DNA of 64,000 nt from Enterobacteriaceae bacterium 4M9 (GCA_010092695.1 JAADJJ010000001.1:4588001-4652000), one strand, 5' to 3'. Positions 37,322 through 46,274 are shown, numbered from the stretch's first letter. Translations and numbers: made by a program. Notes: generated from the letters alone by a model not told the origin.

Positions 37322-37816
37322 ATGCTAAACCAACTAAAAAGTCTCACCGAACGCGTTGGCGGCTGTAATGAGTTAATAGACCGATGGCTCCACGACAGAA
37401 AGCAACTGCTGGTTGCGTATTACAATCTGGTCGGTATTAAGCCTGGCAAGGAAACTCACAGCGTGCTGGACGAAGAAGCCCTGGATAATTTTTGCCAGAA
37501 GCTGGTGGATTACCTTTCCAGCGGTCACTTCAGTATTTATGAACGCATCATACTCGAAATGGAAGGGGCTACGGCGGCCAATCCGCTCTGGGCGCAGCTT
37601 GAGGCCAACACGGAACAGCTGATGGCGTACTACGATACCCATCTCGAAAACGCCATCGATCATGATGATTATCTCGAATTCCAGCAGGCGCTGTCAGAAA
37701 TTGGCGAGACGCTGGCCTCACGCTTCACGTTCGAAGACCGGCTCATTGTGCTGGTGCTGGAAAAAGGCCTGCGCGGCGGCGCCAATGACACGGACACTTT
37801 CGCTCGCCCGGCTTGA
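37322..37816 (+). CDS. rsd: Regulator of sigma D (anti-sigma70 factor) Rsd
   Basis: Binds sigma70 in stationary phase and also interacts with HPr in E. coli. The 164 residues match Rsd (158 aa), e.g. LLVAYYNLVGIKPGKE and GHFSIYERI, with a slightly longer, divergent C-terminal tail. The ATG at 37322 has GGAG at 37312-37315; an in-frame ATG at 37310 overlaps that ribosome-binding site. Confidence 0.94.
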   Translation: MLNQLKSLTERVGGCNELIDRWLHDRKQLLVAYYNLVGIKPGKETHSVLDEEALDNFCQKLVDYLSSGHFSIYERIILEMEGATAANPLWAQLEANTEQLMAYYDTHLENAIDHDDYLEFQQALSEIGETLASRFTFEDRLIVLVLEKGLRGGANDTDTFARPA

Positions 37817-37871
37817 GTTCTTCGCTGTTAACGCGTAGTTTACATATTGCGCTGCCTGCGGGCAGCGCGCC

Positions 37872-37968
37872 ATCTTGTCGGAGTGCCCAGTGCGCAGCAC
37901 GGGCTGAGACCGTTAATTCGGGATCCGCGGAACCTGATCAGGTTAAAACCTGCGAAGGGAACAAGAGT
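37872..37968 (+). promoter_or_regulatory. TPP riboswitch (THI element) of thiCEFSGH
   Basis: The thiC leader contains the conserved blocks GGGCTGAGA (37910-37918), GGATCCGCGGAACCTGATCAGG (split here: GGATCCGCGG then AACCTGATCAGG) and CTGCGAAGGGAACAAGAG; P1 is CTTGT (37874-37878) with ACAAG (37961-37965). Thiamine pyrophosphate is expected to repress the operon, mainly by occluding the thiC start, as in E. coli. Confidence 0.95.
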
Positions 37969-38065
37969 AATCACGCCATACAGGCCCCCGCTCAGGGTAA
38001 GCCGTATTCGTTACTCCCTCCGTCGTTCTGACAAGCCACTTCCCGTCACACAACTGGAACGAGCT

Positions 38066-39994
38066 ATGTCTGCATCTACAACTACACCAGGCCGCCGCGA
38101 ACAGCGCGCTGCCGCACAGCAGTTTATCGACACGCTGGAAGGCACCAGCTTCCCCAATTCTCGCCGCATCTACCTCACCGGCTCACGCAGCGACATTCGC
38201 GTGCCGATGCGCGAAATCCAGCTCAGCCCAACGCTCATCGGTACGAACAAAACCAATCCGCAGTACGAAGACAACGAACCGGTGCCGGTGTACGACACCT
38301 CCGGTCCATATGGCGACCCGCAAATCACAATTGATGTCCACGCCGGGCTGGAAAAGCTGCGCAGCGCCTGGATTGCCGAGCGCAACGACACGGAGAACCT
38401 CAGCAGCCGTAGCTCTGCATACACGCGCGAACGCCTTGCCGACGACGGACTCGACGACCTGCGCTTTAGCGGCCTGCTGACGCCGCAACGCGCCAAACCC
38501 GGCAAGTGCGTAACCCAACTGCACTATGCGCGCCAGGGCATGGTCACACCGGAGATGGAGTTTATCGCCCTGCGCGAAAATATGGGCCGCGAGCGTATTC
38601 GCACCCAGGTATTGCGCCAGCAACACCCTGGAGAGGGCTTTGGCGCACGCCTGCCACAGAACATCACGCCAGAATTCGTTCGTGATGAAGTGGCTGCCGG
38701 TCGCGCCATCATCCCGGCGAATATCAACCACCCGGAATCCGAGCCGATGATCATTGGTCGTAACTTCCTGGTGAAAGTGAACGCCAATATCGGCAACTCT
38801 GCGGTGACCTCTTCCATTGAAGAAGAAGTAGAAAAGCTGGTGTGGTCCACACGCTGGGGCGCGGACACGGTGATGGATCTCTCGACTGGCCGCTACATTC
38901 ACGAAACCCGCGAGTGGATTTTACGCAACAGCCCGGTGCCGATTGGTACGGTGCCCATCTATCAGGCGCTGGAGAAGGTCAACGGCATTGCGGAAGACCT
39001 GACCTGGGAAGCGTTTCGCGACACGTTGCTGGAGCAGGCCGAGCAGGGCGTGGATTACTTCACTATTCACGCAGGCGTGCTGCTGCGCTATGTGCCGATG
39101 ACCGCCTCGCGCCTGACCGGCATCGTTTCACGCGGCGGTTCAATCATGGCGAAGTGGTGCTTGTCGCACCATCAGGAAAACTTCCTGTATGAGCACTTTC
39201 GCGAGATCTGCGAAATTTGCGCTGCTTATGATGTCTCGTTGTCGCTGGGCGATGGCCTGCGCCCTGGCTCCATTCAGGACGCCAACGACGAAGCACAGTT
39301 TGCCGAGCTGCATACGCTGGGCGAACTGACCAAAATCGCCTGGGAATACGACGTGCAGGTGATGATTGAAGGCCCTGGACACGTGCCGATGCAGATGATT
39401 CGCCGCAACATGACCGAGGAACTGGAGCACTGCCATGAAGCGCCGTTTTATACCCTCGGGCCGCTGACAACCGACATTGCGCCAGGCTACGACCACTTCA
39501 CCTCCGGCATTGGTGCGGCAATGATTGGCTGGTTCGGCTGCGCGATGCTGTGCTACGTCACCCCCAAAGAGCACCTTGGCCTGCCGAACAAGGACGATGT
39601 AAAACAAGGGCTTATCACCTACAAAATCGCCGCCCACGCCGCCGACCTGGCGAAAGGCCACCCCGGCGCGCAGATTCGCGATAACGCCATGTCGAAGGCG
39701 CGCTTCGAGTTCCGCTGGGAAGACCAGTTTAACCTGGCACTCGATCCATTCACCGCGCGCGCCTACCACGACGAAACGCTGCCGCAGGAATCCGGCAAAG
39801 TGGCACACTTTTGCTCCATGTGCGGCCCGAAATTTTGCTCAATGAAAATCTCCCAGGAAGTACGCGATTACGCGGCAGCACAAAACGTCGATGCCGGGAT
39901 GCAGGATATGTCGCGCGCATTTCGCGCCAAAGGCGGTGAAATTTACGTGCAGACCAGCACAGATGCCGCGCCGTCGCAGCAGGAGGAAGCATGA
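38066..39994 (+). CDS. thiC: Phosphomethylpyrimidine synthase ThiC
   Basis: Radical-SAM enzyme that rearranges aminoimidazole ribotide to HMP-phosphate, the pyrimidine half of thiamine. The 642 residues match E. coli ThiC (631) closely; the [4Fe-4S] ligands are in CSMCGPKFC (about residues 580-590) near the C-terminus. The frame is open from 37847, through the riboswitch, but the ATG at 38066 gives the family N-terminus. Its stop overlaps the thiE ATG (ATGA). Confidence 0.97.
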   Translation: MSASTTTPGRREQRAAAQQFIDTLEGTSFPNSRRIYLTGSRSDIRVPMREIQLSPTLIGTNKTNPQYEDNEPVPVYDTSGPYGDPQITIDVHAGLEKLRSAWIAERNDTENLSSRSSAYTRERLADDGLDDLRFSGLLTPQRAKPGKCVTQLHYARQGMVTPEMEFIALRENMGRERIRTQVLRQQHPGEGFGARLPQNITPEFVRDEVAAGRAIIPANINHPESEPMIIGRNFLVKVNANIGNSAVTSSIEEEVEKLVWSTRWGADTVMDLSTGRYIHETREWILRNSPVPIGTVPIYQALEKVNGIAEDLTWEAFRDTLLEQAEQGVDYFTIHAGVLLRYVPMTASRLTGIVSRGGSIMAKWCLSHHQENFLYEHFREICEICAAYDVSLSLGDGLRPGSIQDANDEAQFAELHTLGELTKIAWEYDVQVMIEGPGHVPMQMIRRNMTEELEHCHEAPFYTLGPLTTDIAPGYDHFTSGIGAAMIGWFGCAMLCYVTPKEHLGLPNKDDVKQGLITYKIAAHAADLAKGHPGAQIRDNAMSKARFEFRWEDQFNLALDPFTARAYHDETLPQESGKVAHFCSMCGPKFCSMKISQEVRDYAAAQNVDAGMQDMSRAFRAKGGEIYVQTSTDAAPSQQEEA

Positions 39995-40632
39995 GCACGT
40001 ACCAGCCTCTTTTCCCGCCGGTGCCGGTCCGTCTCGGCCTGTATCCGGTGGTGGACAGCGTGGAATGGATTGCGCGCCTGCTGGAAGCGGGTGTGCGCAC
40101 TATCCAGCTACGCATTAAGGATAAACAGGACAGCGAGGTGGAAGATGACGTTATCGCCGCCATTGCGCTCGGCCAGCGCTACAGCGCGCGGCTGTTTATT
40201 AATGATTACTGGCAACTGGCGATAAAGCACGGCGCCTGGGGCGTGCATCTGGGTCAGGAAGACCTGGAAACCACCGATCTCGACGCTATCCGCAGCGCCG
40301 GGCTGCGCCTGGGCGTGTCGACGCACGACGATATGGAAATCGACGTCGCGCTGGCGGTGCGTCCGTCCTATATCGCGCTCGGCCACGTCTTTCCTACCCA
40401 GACGAAACAGATGCCGTCCTCACCGCAGGGGCTGGCCCAGTTAGCCGCACACGTCGAACGACTGGGCGATTACCCAACGGTGGCTATCGGTGGCATCAGC
40501 CTTGAGCGTGCGCCGTCGGTACTGGCAACCGGCGTTGGCAGTATTGCCGTCGTGAGCGCCATCACTCAGGCAGCAGGCTGGCGCGCCGCTACGAAGCAGC
40601 TGCTCACACTGGCAGGAGCGGGCGATGAATGA
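39991..40632 (+). CDS. thiE: Thiamine-phosphate synthase
   Basis: Joins HMP-diphosphate and the thiazole phosphate to give thiamine phosphate. The 213-residue TIM barrel contains TIQLRIKDK near residue 36, LFINDYWQLAIKHGAWGVHLGQEDL near 70, a GHVFPTQTKQ phosphate loop near 130 and AIGGISLE near 165. It overlaps thiC by 4 bp and thiF by 8 bp. Confidence 0.96.
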   Translation: MSTYQPLFPPVPVRLGLYPVVDSVEWIARLLEAGVRTIQLRIKDKQDSEVEDDVIAAIALGQRYSARLFINDYWQLAIKHGAWGVHLGQEDLETTDLDAIRSAGLRLGVSTHDDMEIDVALAVRPSYIALGHVFPTQTKQMPSSPQGLAQLAAHVERLGDYPTVAIGGISLERAPSVLATGVGSIAVVSAITQAAGWRAATKQLLTLAGAGDE

Positions 40633-41380
40633 TGCAGATTTTATGCGCTACAGCCGCCAGCTGCTGCTGGAGGATATCGCCCGCGATGGCCAGCTGCGGC
40701 TGATGCAAAGCCGGGTGCTGATAGTCGGCCTCGGCGGGCTTGGCTCTCCGGCGGCGCTGTGGCTTGCGGGTGCGGGTATCGGCACGCTGGTACTTGCCGA
40801 TGACGACAGCGTGCATATCAGCAACCTGCAACGCCAGATTCTGTTTACCACCGACGATATTGATACCCCAAAAGCCAGCGCGGCAAAACAGCGGCTTAAA
40901 CAGCTCAATCCCGGCGTGCGGCTGGTGGCGCTCCCTCAACGGCTGGCTGGCGAGGCGCTCAATCAGGCCGTGAGTGAAGCGGACCTGGTACTGGACTGTA
41001 CCGATAACATGGCAACCCGCCATGCCATCAATGCCGCCTGTGTGGCGCAGTCTACGCCGTTAATCAGCGCCAGCGCGGTTGGCTTTGGTGGCCAGATGAT
41101 GGTGCTGACGCCGCCGTGGCAGCACGGCTGCTATCGCTGCCTGTGGCCGGAAGAAAGCGAACCCGAGCGCAACTGTCGTAACGCGGGCGTGCTCGGTCCG
41201 GTAGTGGGCGTGATGGGCACGTTACAGGCGCTGGAGGCCATTAAGCTGTTGTGTGGGATGGAAGTACGCAGCGACTGCCTGCATCTGTTTGACGCCCGCG
41301 CCCACCAGTGGCGCGCCCTCGCCCGCCAGCGCGCGGCAAACTGCCCGGTCTGCGGAGGTGCCAGTGCAGATTCTGCTTAA
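40625..41380 (+). CDS. thiF: ThiS adenylyltransferase ThiF
   Basis: E1-like enzyme that adenylates the C-terminus of ThiS for sulfur transfer. The 251 residues show the nucleotide-binding GLGGLGSPAALWLAGAG (about 38-54), the RQ-containing segment SNLQRQILF, and Zn-binding Cys pairs (CYRCLW near 175; CPVC near 244). It overlaps thiE upstream and thiS downstream (17 bp), the latter with the thiS ribosome-binding site inside thiF. Confidence 0.96.
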   Translation: MNDADFMRYSRQLLLEDIARDGQLRLMQSRVLIVGLGGLGSPAALWLAGAGIGTLVLADDDSVHISNLQRQILFTTDDIDTPKASAAKQRLKQLNPGVRLVALPQRLAGEALNQAVSEADLVLDCTDNMATRHAINAACVAQSTPLISASAVGFGGQMMVLTPPWQHGCYRCLWPEESEPERNCRNAGVLGPVVGVMGTLQALEAIKLLCGMEVRSDCLHLFDARAHQWRALARQRAANCPVCGGASADSA

Positions 41381-41564
41381 CGATGTACCGCACACGTGCA
41401 AGCCAGGCGAGACCGTCCAGCAGTTGCTGATAAGGCTGAAGCTAGACTGCCCCGGCAGCGCGCTGGCGCTCAACCAGACCATTCTCCCGCGCGAACAATG
41501 GGAGCATCACACCGTGCAGGACGGCGACGCCCTGTTGCTGTTCCAGGCGATTGCCGGAGGCTGA
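41364..41564 (+). CDS. thiS: Sulfur carrier protein ThiS
   Basis: Ubiquitin-like carrier that supplies sulfur as a thiocarboxylate for the thiazole ring. The 66 residues end in the essential Gly-Gly (FQAIAGG) and contain LNQTILPREQW near the middle, as in E. coli ThiS (66 aa). The start is GTG at 41364 with GGAGG at 41354-41358; it overlaps thiF by 17 bp. The frame is open upstream, but earlier starts lie inside thiF. Confidence 0.94.
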   Translation: MQILLNDVPHTCKPGETVQQLLIRLKLDCPGSALALNQTILPREQWEHHTVQDGDALLLFQAIAGG

Positions 41565-41565
41565 C

Positions 41566-42336
41566 ATGCTACAGATTGCAGACAAAACATTTACTTCGCG
41601 CCTGTTTACAGGCACCGGCAAGTTCGCTTCGTCGGAGATGATGACCAGTGCGCTACGTGCGTCCGCCTCTCAGCTGGTGACGATGGCGATGAAGCGCGTC
41701 GATCTGAATAACCGTCACGATGCCATTCTCAAGCCGCTGCGCGCGCTGGGCGTCTCACTGTTGCCCAACACCTCAGGCGCGCGCTGTGCCGACGAAGCCA
41801 TTTTTGCCGCCCACCTGGCGCGTGAGGCGTTGGGTACACACTGGGTAAAACTTGAGATCCACCCGGACGCACGCTGGCTGCTGCCAGACCCGATAGAAAC
41901 GCTCAAGGCCGCAGAAATTCTGGTCCAGAAAGGCTTTGTGGTGCTGCCGTACTGCGGCGCCGATCCGGTGCTGTGCAAACGGCTGGAGGAGGTGGGCTGC
42001 GCCGCAGTGATGCCGCTGGGCGCGCCGATTGGCTCCAGCCAGGGGCTGCAAACCCGGGCGTTTCTGGAAATCATTATTGAGCAGGCAAACGTGCCAGTGG
42101 TAGTGGATGCCGGGATTGGCGCGCCCAGCCACGCCGCCGAGGCGCTGGAAATGGGCGCTGACGCGGTGCTGGTGAATACCGCCATTGCGGTTGCAGGTAA
42201 CCCGGTGAGCATGGCCCAGGCGTTCAGGCTGGCGGTCGAGGCAGGCCATATGGCCGCCCTGGCAGGACAAAGCACACGCGTTAATCACGCCGTGGCCTCC
42301 AGCCCACTCACCCAGTTTCTGGAGTCAGCACCGTGA
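41566..42336 (+). CDS. thiG: Thiazole synthase ThiG
   Basis: Forms the thiazole phosphate from deoxyxylulose-5-phosphate, dehydroglycine and ThiS-thiocarboxylate. The 256-residue TIM barrel has the Schiff-base Lys in WVKLEIHPD (about residue 95) and phosphate-binding VDAGIGAPSHAAEALEMG and VNTAIAVAGNP. The ATG at 41566 follows the thiS stop by one base, with CGGAGG at 41555-41560. Confidence 0.97.
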   Translation: MLQIADKTFTSRLFTGTGKFASSEMMTSALRASASQLVTMAMKRVDLNNRHDAILKPLRALGVSLLPNTSGARCADEAIFAAHLAREALGTHWVKLEIHPDARWLLPDPIETLKAAEILVQKGFVVLPYCGADPVLCKRLEEVGCAAVMPLGAPIGSSQGLQTRAFLEIIIEQANVPVVVDAGIGAPSHAAEALEMGADAVLVNTAIAVAGNPVSMAQAFRLAVEAGHMAALAGQSTRVNHAVASSPLTQFLESAP

Positions 42337-43457
42337 ATACTTTCACCGACCGCTGGCGCGAGCTGGACTGGCACCACATCACACTTGCCATTAACAGCAA
42401 ACGTGCACACGACGTTGAGCGCGCGCTGGCCTCTGCCAGACCCACAGCAGACGACATGATGGCGCTCCTGTCACCCTCAGCGGCAGATTACCTTGAGCCG
42501 ATGGCGCAGAAAGCCCAGCGCCTGACGCGCCAGCGCTTTGGCAATGCGGTGGGCCTGTACGTGCCGCTCTATCTCTCCAACCTGTGTGCCAATGACTGTA
42601 CCTACTGCGGCTTTTCCATGAGCAACCGCATCAGGCGCAAAACGCTGGATGCCAGGGAAATCGTCCGTGAATGCGACGCACTGCGTGAAATGGGTTTTCA
42701 GCACCTGCTGCTGGTCACCGGCGAGCATCAAAGTAAAGTCGGGATGGACTACTTTCGTGAACATCTGCCTGCCATTCGCGCCCGCTTCAGCTCGCTGCAA
42801 ATGGAGGTGCAGCCGCTTTCACAGGCGGAGTATGCCGAGCTGAAAACCCTTGGGCTGGACGGCGTGTTGGTGTACCAGGAGACGTATCACGAGGGCACCT
42901 ACGCGCGCCACCACCTGCGCGGCAACAAGCAGGATTTCTTCTGGCGGCTGGAAACACCGGACCGGCTTGGACGCGCGGGAATCGATAAAATCGGTCTCGG
43001 TTCACTGACCGGTCTTTCCGACAGCTGGCGTACCGACTGCTTTATGATGGCAGAGCACCTGCTGTGGCTGCAAAAGCGCTACTGGCAAAGCCGCTATTCG
43101 GTGGCATTCCCGCGTCTACGTCCGTGCACAGGCGGCGTGGAACCGGCATCGATTATGGACGAACGCCAGTTGGTACAGGTGATTTGCGCTTTTCGCCTGC
43201 TGTCGCCAGAGGTGGAGTTAACGCTGTCGACCCGCGAATCACCGGCGTTTCGCGACAGCGTCGTACCGATTGCCATTAATAATGTCAGCGCGTTTTCCAA
43301 AACTCAGCCGGGCGGTTATGCCGATAACCAACCGGAACTGGAGCAGTTCGCCCCGCACGACAACCGCCGTCCGGAGCAGGTGGCACAGGTGCTGAGCCAG
43401 GCAGGTTTACAGCCAGTGTGGAAGGACTGGGATAGTTTTCTTGGACGCCAGATTTAG
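42333..43457 (+). CDS. thiH: 2-iminoacetate synthase ThiH
   Basis: Radical-SAM tyrosine lyase that yields dehydroglycine and p-cresol for thiazole synthesis. The 374 residues (E. coli 377) carry the cluster motif CANDCTYCGF (CxxxCxxC, about residue 85-92). It starts at GTG 42333, overlapping the thiG stop by 4 bp. Last gene of the thi operon; a 12-bp stem follows. Confidence 0.96.
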   Translation: MNTFTDRWRELDWHHITLAINSKRAHDVERALASARPTADDMMALLSPSAADYLEPMAQKAQRLTRQRFGNAVGLYVPLYLSNLCANDCTYCGFSMSNRIRRKTLDAREIVRECDALREMGFQHLLLVTGEHQSKVGMDYFREHLPAIRARFSSLQMEVQPLSQAEYAELKTLGLDGVLVYQETYHEGTYARHHLRGNKQDFFWRLETPDRLGRAGIDKIGLGSLTGLSDSWRTDCFMMAEHLLWLQKRYWQSRYSVAFPRLRPCTGGVEPASIMDERQLVQVICAFRLLSPEVELTLSTRESPAFRDSVVPIAINNVSAFSKTQPGGYADNQPELEQFAPHDNRRPEQVAQVLSQAGLQPVWKDWDSFLGRQI

Positions 43458-43468
43458 CGCACAAATAC

Positions 43469-43508
43469 GCCACCGGACAGGTACAATGACCTTGTGCTGT
43501 CCGGCGGC
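43469..43508 (+). terminator. Hairpin after thiH
   Basis: Twelve-bp stem with one G-T pair between 43469-43480 (GCCACCGGACAG) and 43497-43508 (CTGTCCGGCGGC). There is no U-run, so it may be an RNA 3'-end stabiliser or a weak terminator between the thi operon and the next gene. Confidence 0.4.
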
Positions 43509-43550
43509 GGCTTCTATGCTCAGGCGACCTGGTTATCTGATTAGCGAACG

Positions 43551-44555
43551 ATGGACACCCTTCTTCATTTCCCCGGTAGCCTGCTGAGCGGGCATCACAT
43601 GGTCGCCAGCTACGACATTGAACAGGGCTGCACTTACCCTTCTCTCTCGCCTCTGATACACGCAGCGGTGCTGAATTACGCCCACCAGCCATTTCAACTG
43701 GCGTTTTCCAACCTGCGCACATTAACCCTTGTGAACGGTATGGGCGTGACGCTTGGCGACTCGGTTATCGGGATTGAGGTGCTGCATTATCTGCGCCAGC
43801 GCCGTCCAGGTTTGCACGTGCGCGTACTGCGCCCCTCACGCTGCGCCGATTTTGTAGAACAGCTTTATCACCTCGCACTGGACAGTGGCATCATCGACAC
43901 GCTGGCCTGTCTGCCACAACCACTTCCTGAGCCAGAGCCTCATGATGTGTATATCGACATGGGAAACCCACTGTTTCGCGCCGATTTCGCCACGCTCGAC
44001 ATGCACGACTTTTTTTATCGCCATACCGGCATTGATGAGAAGACAGTGGCAGATGCGGCAAAGCAAAACCGCTGGCTACGCCGTATCGATATCAGCGCCT
44101 GTGAGCGCCTGGCAGCAGATTATGTGCTGTTTTGCCCGGGAGCCAGCACCGCGCTGCGCGCTATTCCACAGCGCTTTCATCAGGCACTGGTTGAGCGCCT
44201 CCACCAGCGCTTTGGACTGCCGGTGCTGGGTTTTGGCAATGTGGACCATCCGCATTACCATAATATCACCCCCTACTGTCGGGACACGCTGAGTTTTATC
44301 GCGGCTATCGCCCGGGCACGCTTTTTATATGCCGCAGACTCATCCGCGTTGCATATTGCCGCCGGTTTTGGCGTGCCCACGCGTGCGCTGTTCGGAGCTA
44401 TACCTCCCGCACTGCGTGCACGCTATTACCCAGCCTGCGACAGCGTGTGGACAGGCACGACAGCCACCGAAGCGCTGCATCAAAGTACCGATCCGCGCAC
44501 GTTGCGTGCCGTCGAAGAAAATATCGCCCGCCTGATGCAAAACGGGGGACTATAA
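43551..44555 (+). CDS. GT9 (heptosyltransferase-like) glycosyltransferase
   Basis: Predicted glycosyltransferase of family GT9, the group of ADP-heptose:LPS heptosyltransferases. The 334-residue product ends its C-terminal domain with the typical nucleotide-sugar pocket segment SSALHIAAGFGVPTRALFG (about 263-281) and FIAAIARARFLYAADSS before it; the N-terminal half (VNGMGVTLGDSVIGIEVLHYLRQRRPGLHVRVL) has the Rossmann strand-helix that replaces the usual GDxLL motif. No membrane segment is visible. The acceptor is unknown. It stands alone between thiH and rpoC, where E. coli K-12 has no such gene. The ribosome-binding site is weak. It could act on LPS core, or on a protein as the autotransporter heptosyltransferases do. 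Confidence 0.72.
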   Translation: MDTLLHFPGSLLSGHHMVASYDIEQGCTYPSLSPLIHAAVLNYAHQPFQLAFSNLRTLTLVNGMGVTLGDSVIGIEVLHYLRQRRPGLHVRVLRPSRCADFVEQLYHLALDSGIIDTLACLPQPLPEPEPHDVYIDMGNPLFRADFATLDMHDFFYRHTGIDEKTVADAAKQNRWLRRIDISACERLAADYVLFCPGASTALRAIPQRFHQALVERLHQRFGLPVLGFGNVDHPHYHNITPYCRDTLSFIAAIARARFLYAADSSALHIAAGFGVPTRALFGAIPPALRARYYPACDSVWTGTTATEALHQSTDPRTLRAVEENIARLMQNGGL

Positions 44556-44566
44556 AGCCCCCCGTT
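44541..44566 (+). terminator. Hairpin across the stop of the GT9-like gene
   Basis: AACGGGGG (44541-44548) pairs with CCCCCGTT (44559-44566), overlapping the TAA stop at 44553-44555. There is no U-run. The same sequence AACGGGGGACT(A/G)TAA recurs at 44705-44719. Confidence 0.45.
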
Positions 44567-44657
44567 GAAACTGATGACAAACCTCATCCTGGTGCAGACA
44601 GGATGGATGGCACCAAAAAATAAGGAAAATCAATTCATTGATTTTCGCCTGCTAACC

Positions 44658-44694
44658 ACAAAGAAGGAAAAAAACACGTTTTTTCCTTCTTTGT
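44658..44694. terminator. Perfect 16-bp inverted repeat between convergent genes
   Basis: ACAAAGAAGGAAAAAA (44658-44673) is exactly complementary to 44679-44694, with loop ACACG. The stem itself contains A- and T-runs on each strand, so it can act as a bidirectional terminator for the GT9-like gene (+) and the diguanylate cyclase gene (-). Confidence 0.65.
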
Positions 44695-44705
44695 CAGCGA
44701 TCTGA

Positions 44706-44729
44706 ACGGGGGACTGTAACATCCCCCGT
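44706..44729 (-). terminator. Hairpin after the diguanylate cyclase gene
   Basis: ACGGGGGA (44706-44713) pairs with TCCCCCGT (44722-44729), 10 bp past the stop at 44739. No U-run is present. Confidence 0.4.
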
Positions 44730-44738
44730 CGTGTATCG

Positions 44739-46274
44739 TTATACGCTGTCGGAAACAACGATTTTATCTTTGCCCGTCTGTTTGGCACGATAGAGTAGCT
44801 TGTCGATGCGCTCTACCAGTCTCTCGCTTTCTTCATCCTCAACCCGGCTGCCCAGACCCGCACTGAACGTGACACGCTTAATGTCTTCACGCCATATACG
44901 GTTCCTGATACTGAGCCGACATTTCTCCAGCAATGTCCAGGCGTGTTCAGGTGGCATATTGTTGAAGATAATGGCAAATTCTTCGCCGCCATAGCGGTAG
45001 ATTTCACAACCAGCCAGGTCGAAAATGCTGCGGCACTCAGACACCAGGCCTTTAAGGACCTCATCGCCCACAACGTGGCCGAAGGTATCATTGATGCGTT
45101 TGAAGTTATCAATATCCATCAGCGCCAACGAAAAGTGTTTATGGGTGCTGAGTTTATCTGCCAACGCCATATCAAAAGCACGGCGGTTTGATGCACCAGT
45201 TAGCGGATCGTGCATCGACTCCACCCTGAGTGCATCCTGACGCTTGCGGGTGTTATTGATTTCCTCTGAAAGCATGTTTTCGAGGTTTCCCCAACCGTTG
45301 GGGGCTCCCGTTTTGATATGGCCAATAATTTTGATCAGCGCCTTATCCCAGTTACTTTTTAAATAGAAGCCAAAAAACAAAAGAATCAGTAATGAAATGG
45401 CAAAACCATAAATCACTTTTTGGGATTCATTCCAGGTTAGCGCCGTAAGCAGGCGAGCATCGACACTATAAACCAGCATCCAGCGCGGTCCGTCGAAACG
45501 GTGGGAAAAGAACCATAACTTGCGCTCATCGTCATACCAGACGCCGTTGCTCTTCTTTAATGCCGGCATGATATCGCGATATCCATCCGTTTCGGGTTCA
45601 GCATCAGTCATGTCGTCAGCAATGACCTGGCCATCGTCAGAGAGCAAGACGATATTACCTGCAATCGGTGGTAGCAGGCGCTCCATGCTTTTATTCATTT
45701 GTGAAAGGTTAATATCAAAAGCTAACACGCCGTTAAAACGGCCTTTGGTGTTAATTATGGGCGCAGAGACAGTGACAGTAGAGACCCCGGTCACACTATC
45801 CTGATAGGGTTCCGTAAATTTAATTCGATGTGGAGAGTTAGGCTCTTCAATAAACCAGGGGCGCTTGATTATCTCCTCTGGCATTTTCTTCTTGTAGCTT
45901 GCCTTTTCAGGCACGCGGATGTAATCACCTTGTGTATCCGCAAGAATGATCGCGTTCAACTCCGGTGAGTTAGAAATCACCGTCATCATATGCGACAGCG
46001 TCGTTTTCCCCTCATCATAAAAATAGCGGTTGAAAACATGATTCTGACCAAACTCACGACTTGTTAATGTTATTTTGCTTTCAAGTAAATTAATAAAGTG
46101 ATCGATATACAATATCGCAACGCTGTCGATAAAGTTACTGGCGATATCTGAATACGACTTATGAATTGTCTTTTTCTGGCTATCGATAACAAAGTAAGCC
46201 GTGACAATAATAGCCATAAAAGCAGAAACCAGACTAAAGTATATCTTTTTTGACAAACCAAAAGTTTTATTCAT
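44739..46274 (-). CDS. Membrane diguanylate cyclase with Cache-type sensor
   Basis: Predicted to make c-di-GMP from GTP in response to a periplasmic signal. The 511 residues have TM1 at about 11-30, a ~250-residue periplasmic region (about 31-285) with dCache-like features (FNGVLAFDINLSQM near 180-193), TM2 at about 288-305 and a GGDEF domain (about 345-508). The active site reads GGEEF (429-433), with DIDNFKRINDTFGH at 387-400, so it should be catalytically competent. The inhibitory I-site RxxD expected just before RYGG is absent (that stretch is LAGCEIY). It is followed by a PilZ gene upstream on the same strand. The signal is unknown. Confidence 0.88.
   Translation of the reverse strand: MNKTFGLSKKIYFSLVSAFMAIIVTAYFVIDSQKKTIHKSYSDIASNFIDSVAILYIDHFINLLESKITLTSREFGQNHVFNRYFYDEGKTTLSHMMTVISNSPELNAIILADTQGDYIRVPEKASYKKKMPEEIIKRPWFIEEPNSPHRIKFTEPYQDSVTGVSTVTVSAPIINTKGRFNGVLAFDINLSQMNKSMERLLPPIAGNIVLLSDDGQVIADDMTDAEPETDGYRDIMPALKKSNGVWYDDERKLWFFSHRFDGPRWMLVYSVDARLLTALTWNESQKVIYGFAISLLILLFFGFYLKSNWDKALIKIIGHIKTGAPNGWGNLENMLSEEINNTRKRQDALRVESMHDPLTGASNRRAFDMALADKLSTHKHFSLALMDIDNFKRINDTFGHVVGDEVLKGLVSECRSIFDLAGCEIYRYGGEEFAIIFNNMPPEHAWTLLEKCRLSIRNRIWREDIKRVTFSAGLGSRVEDEESERLVERIDKLLYRAKQTGKDKIVVSDSV

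Noticed and set aside
37847..38065. N-terminal extension of thiC through the riboswitch
   Set aside because: The frame is open by chance; it crosses the TPP aptamer, and the ATG at 38066 fits the family start.
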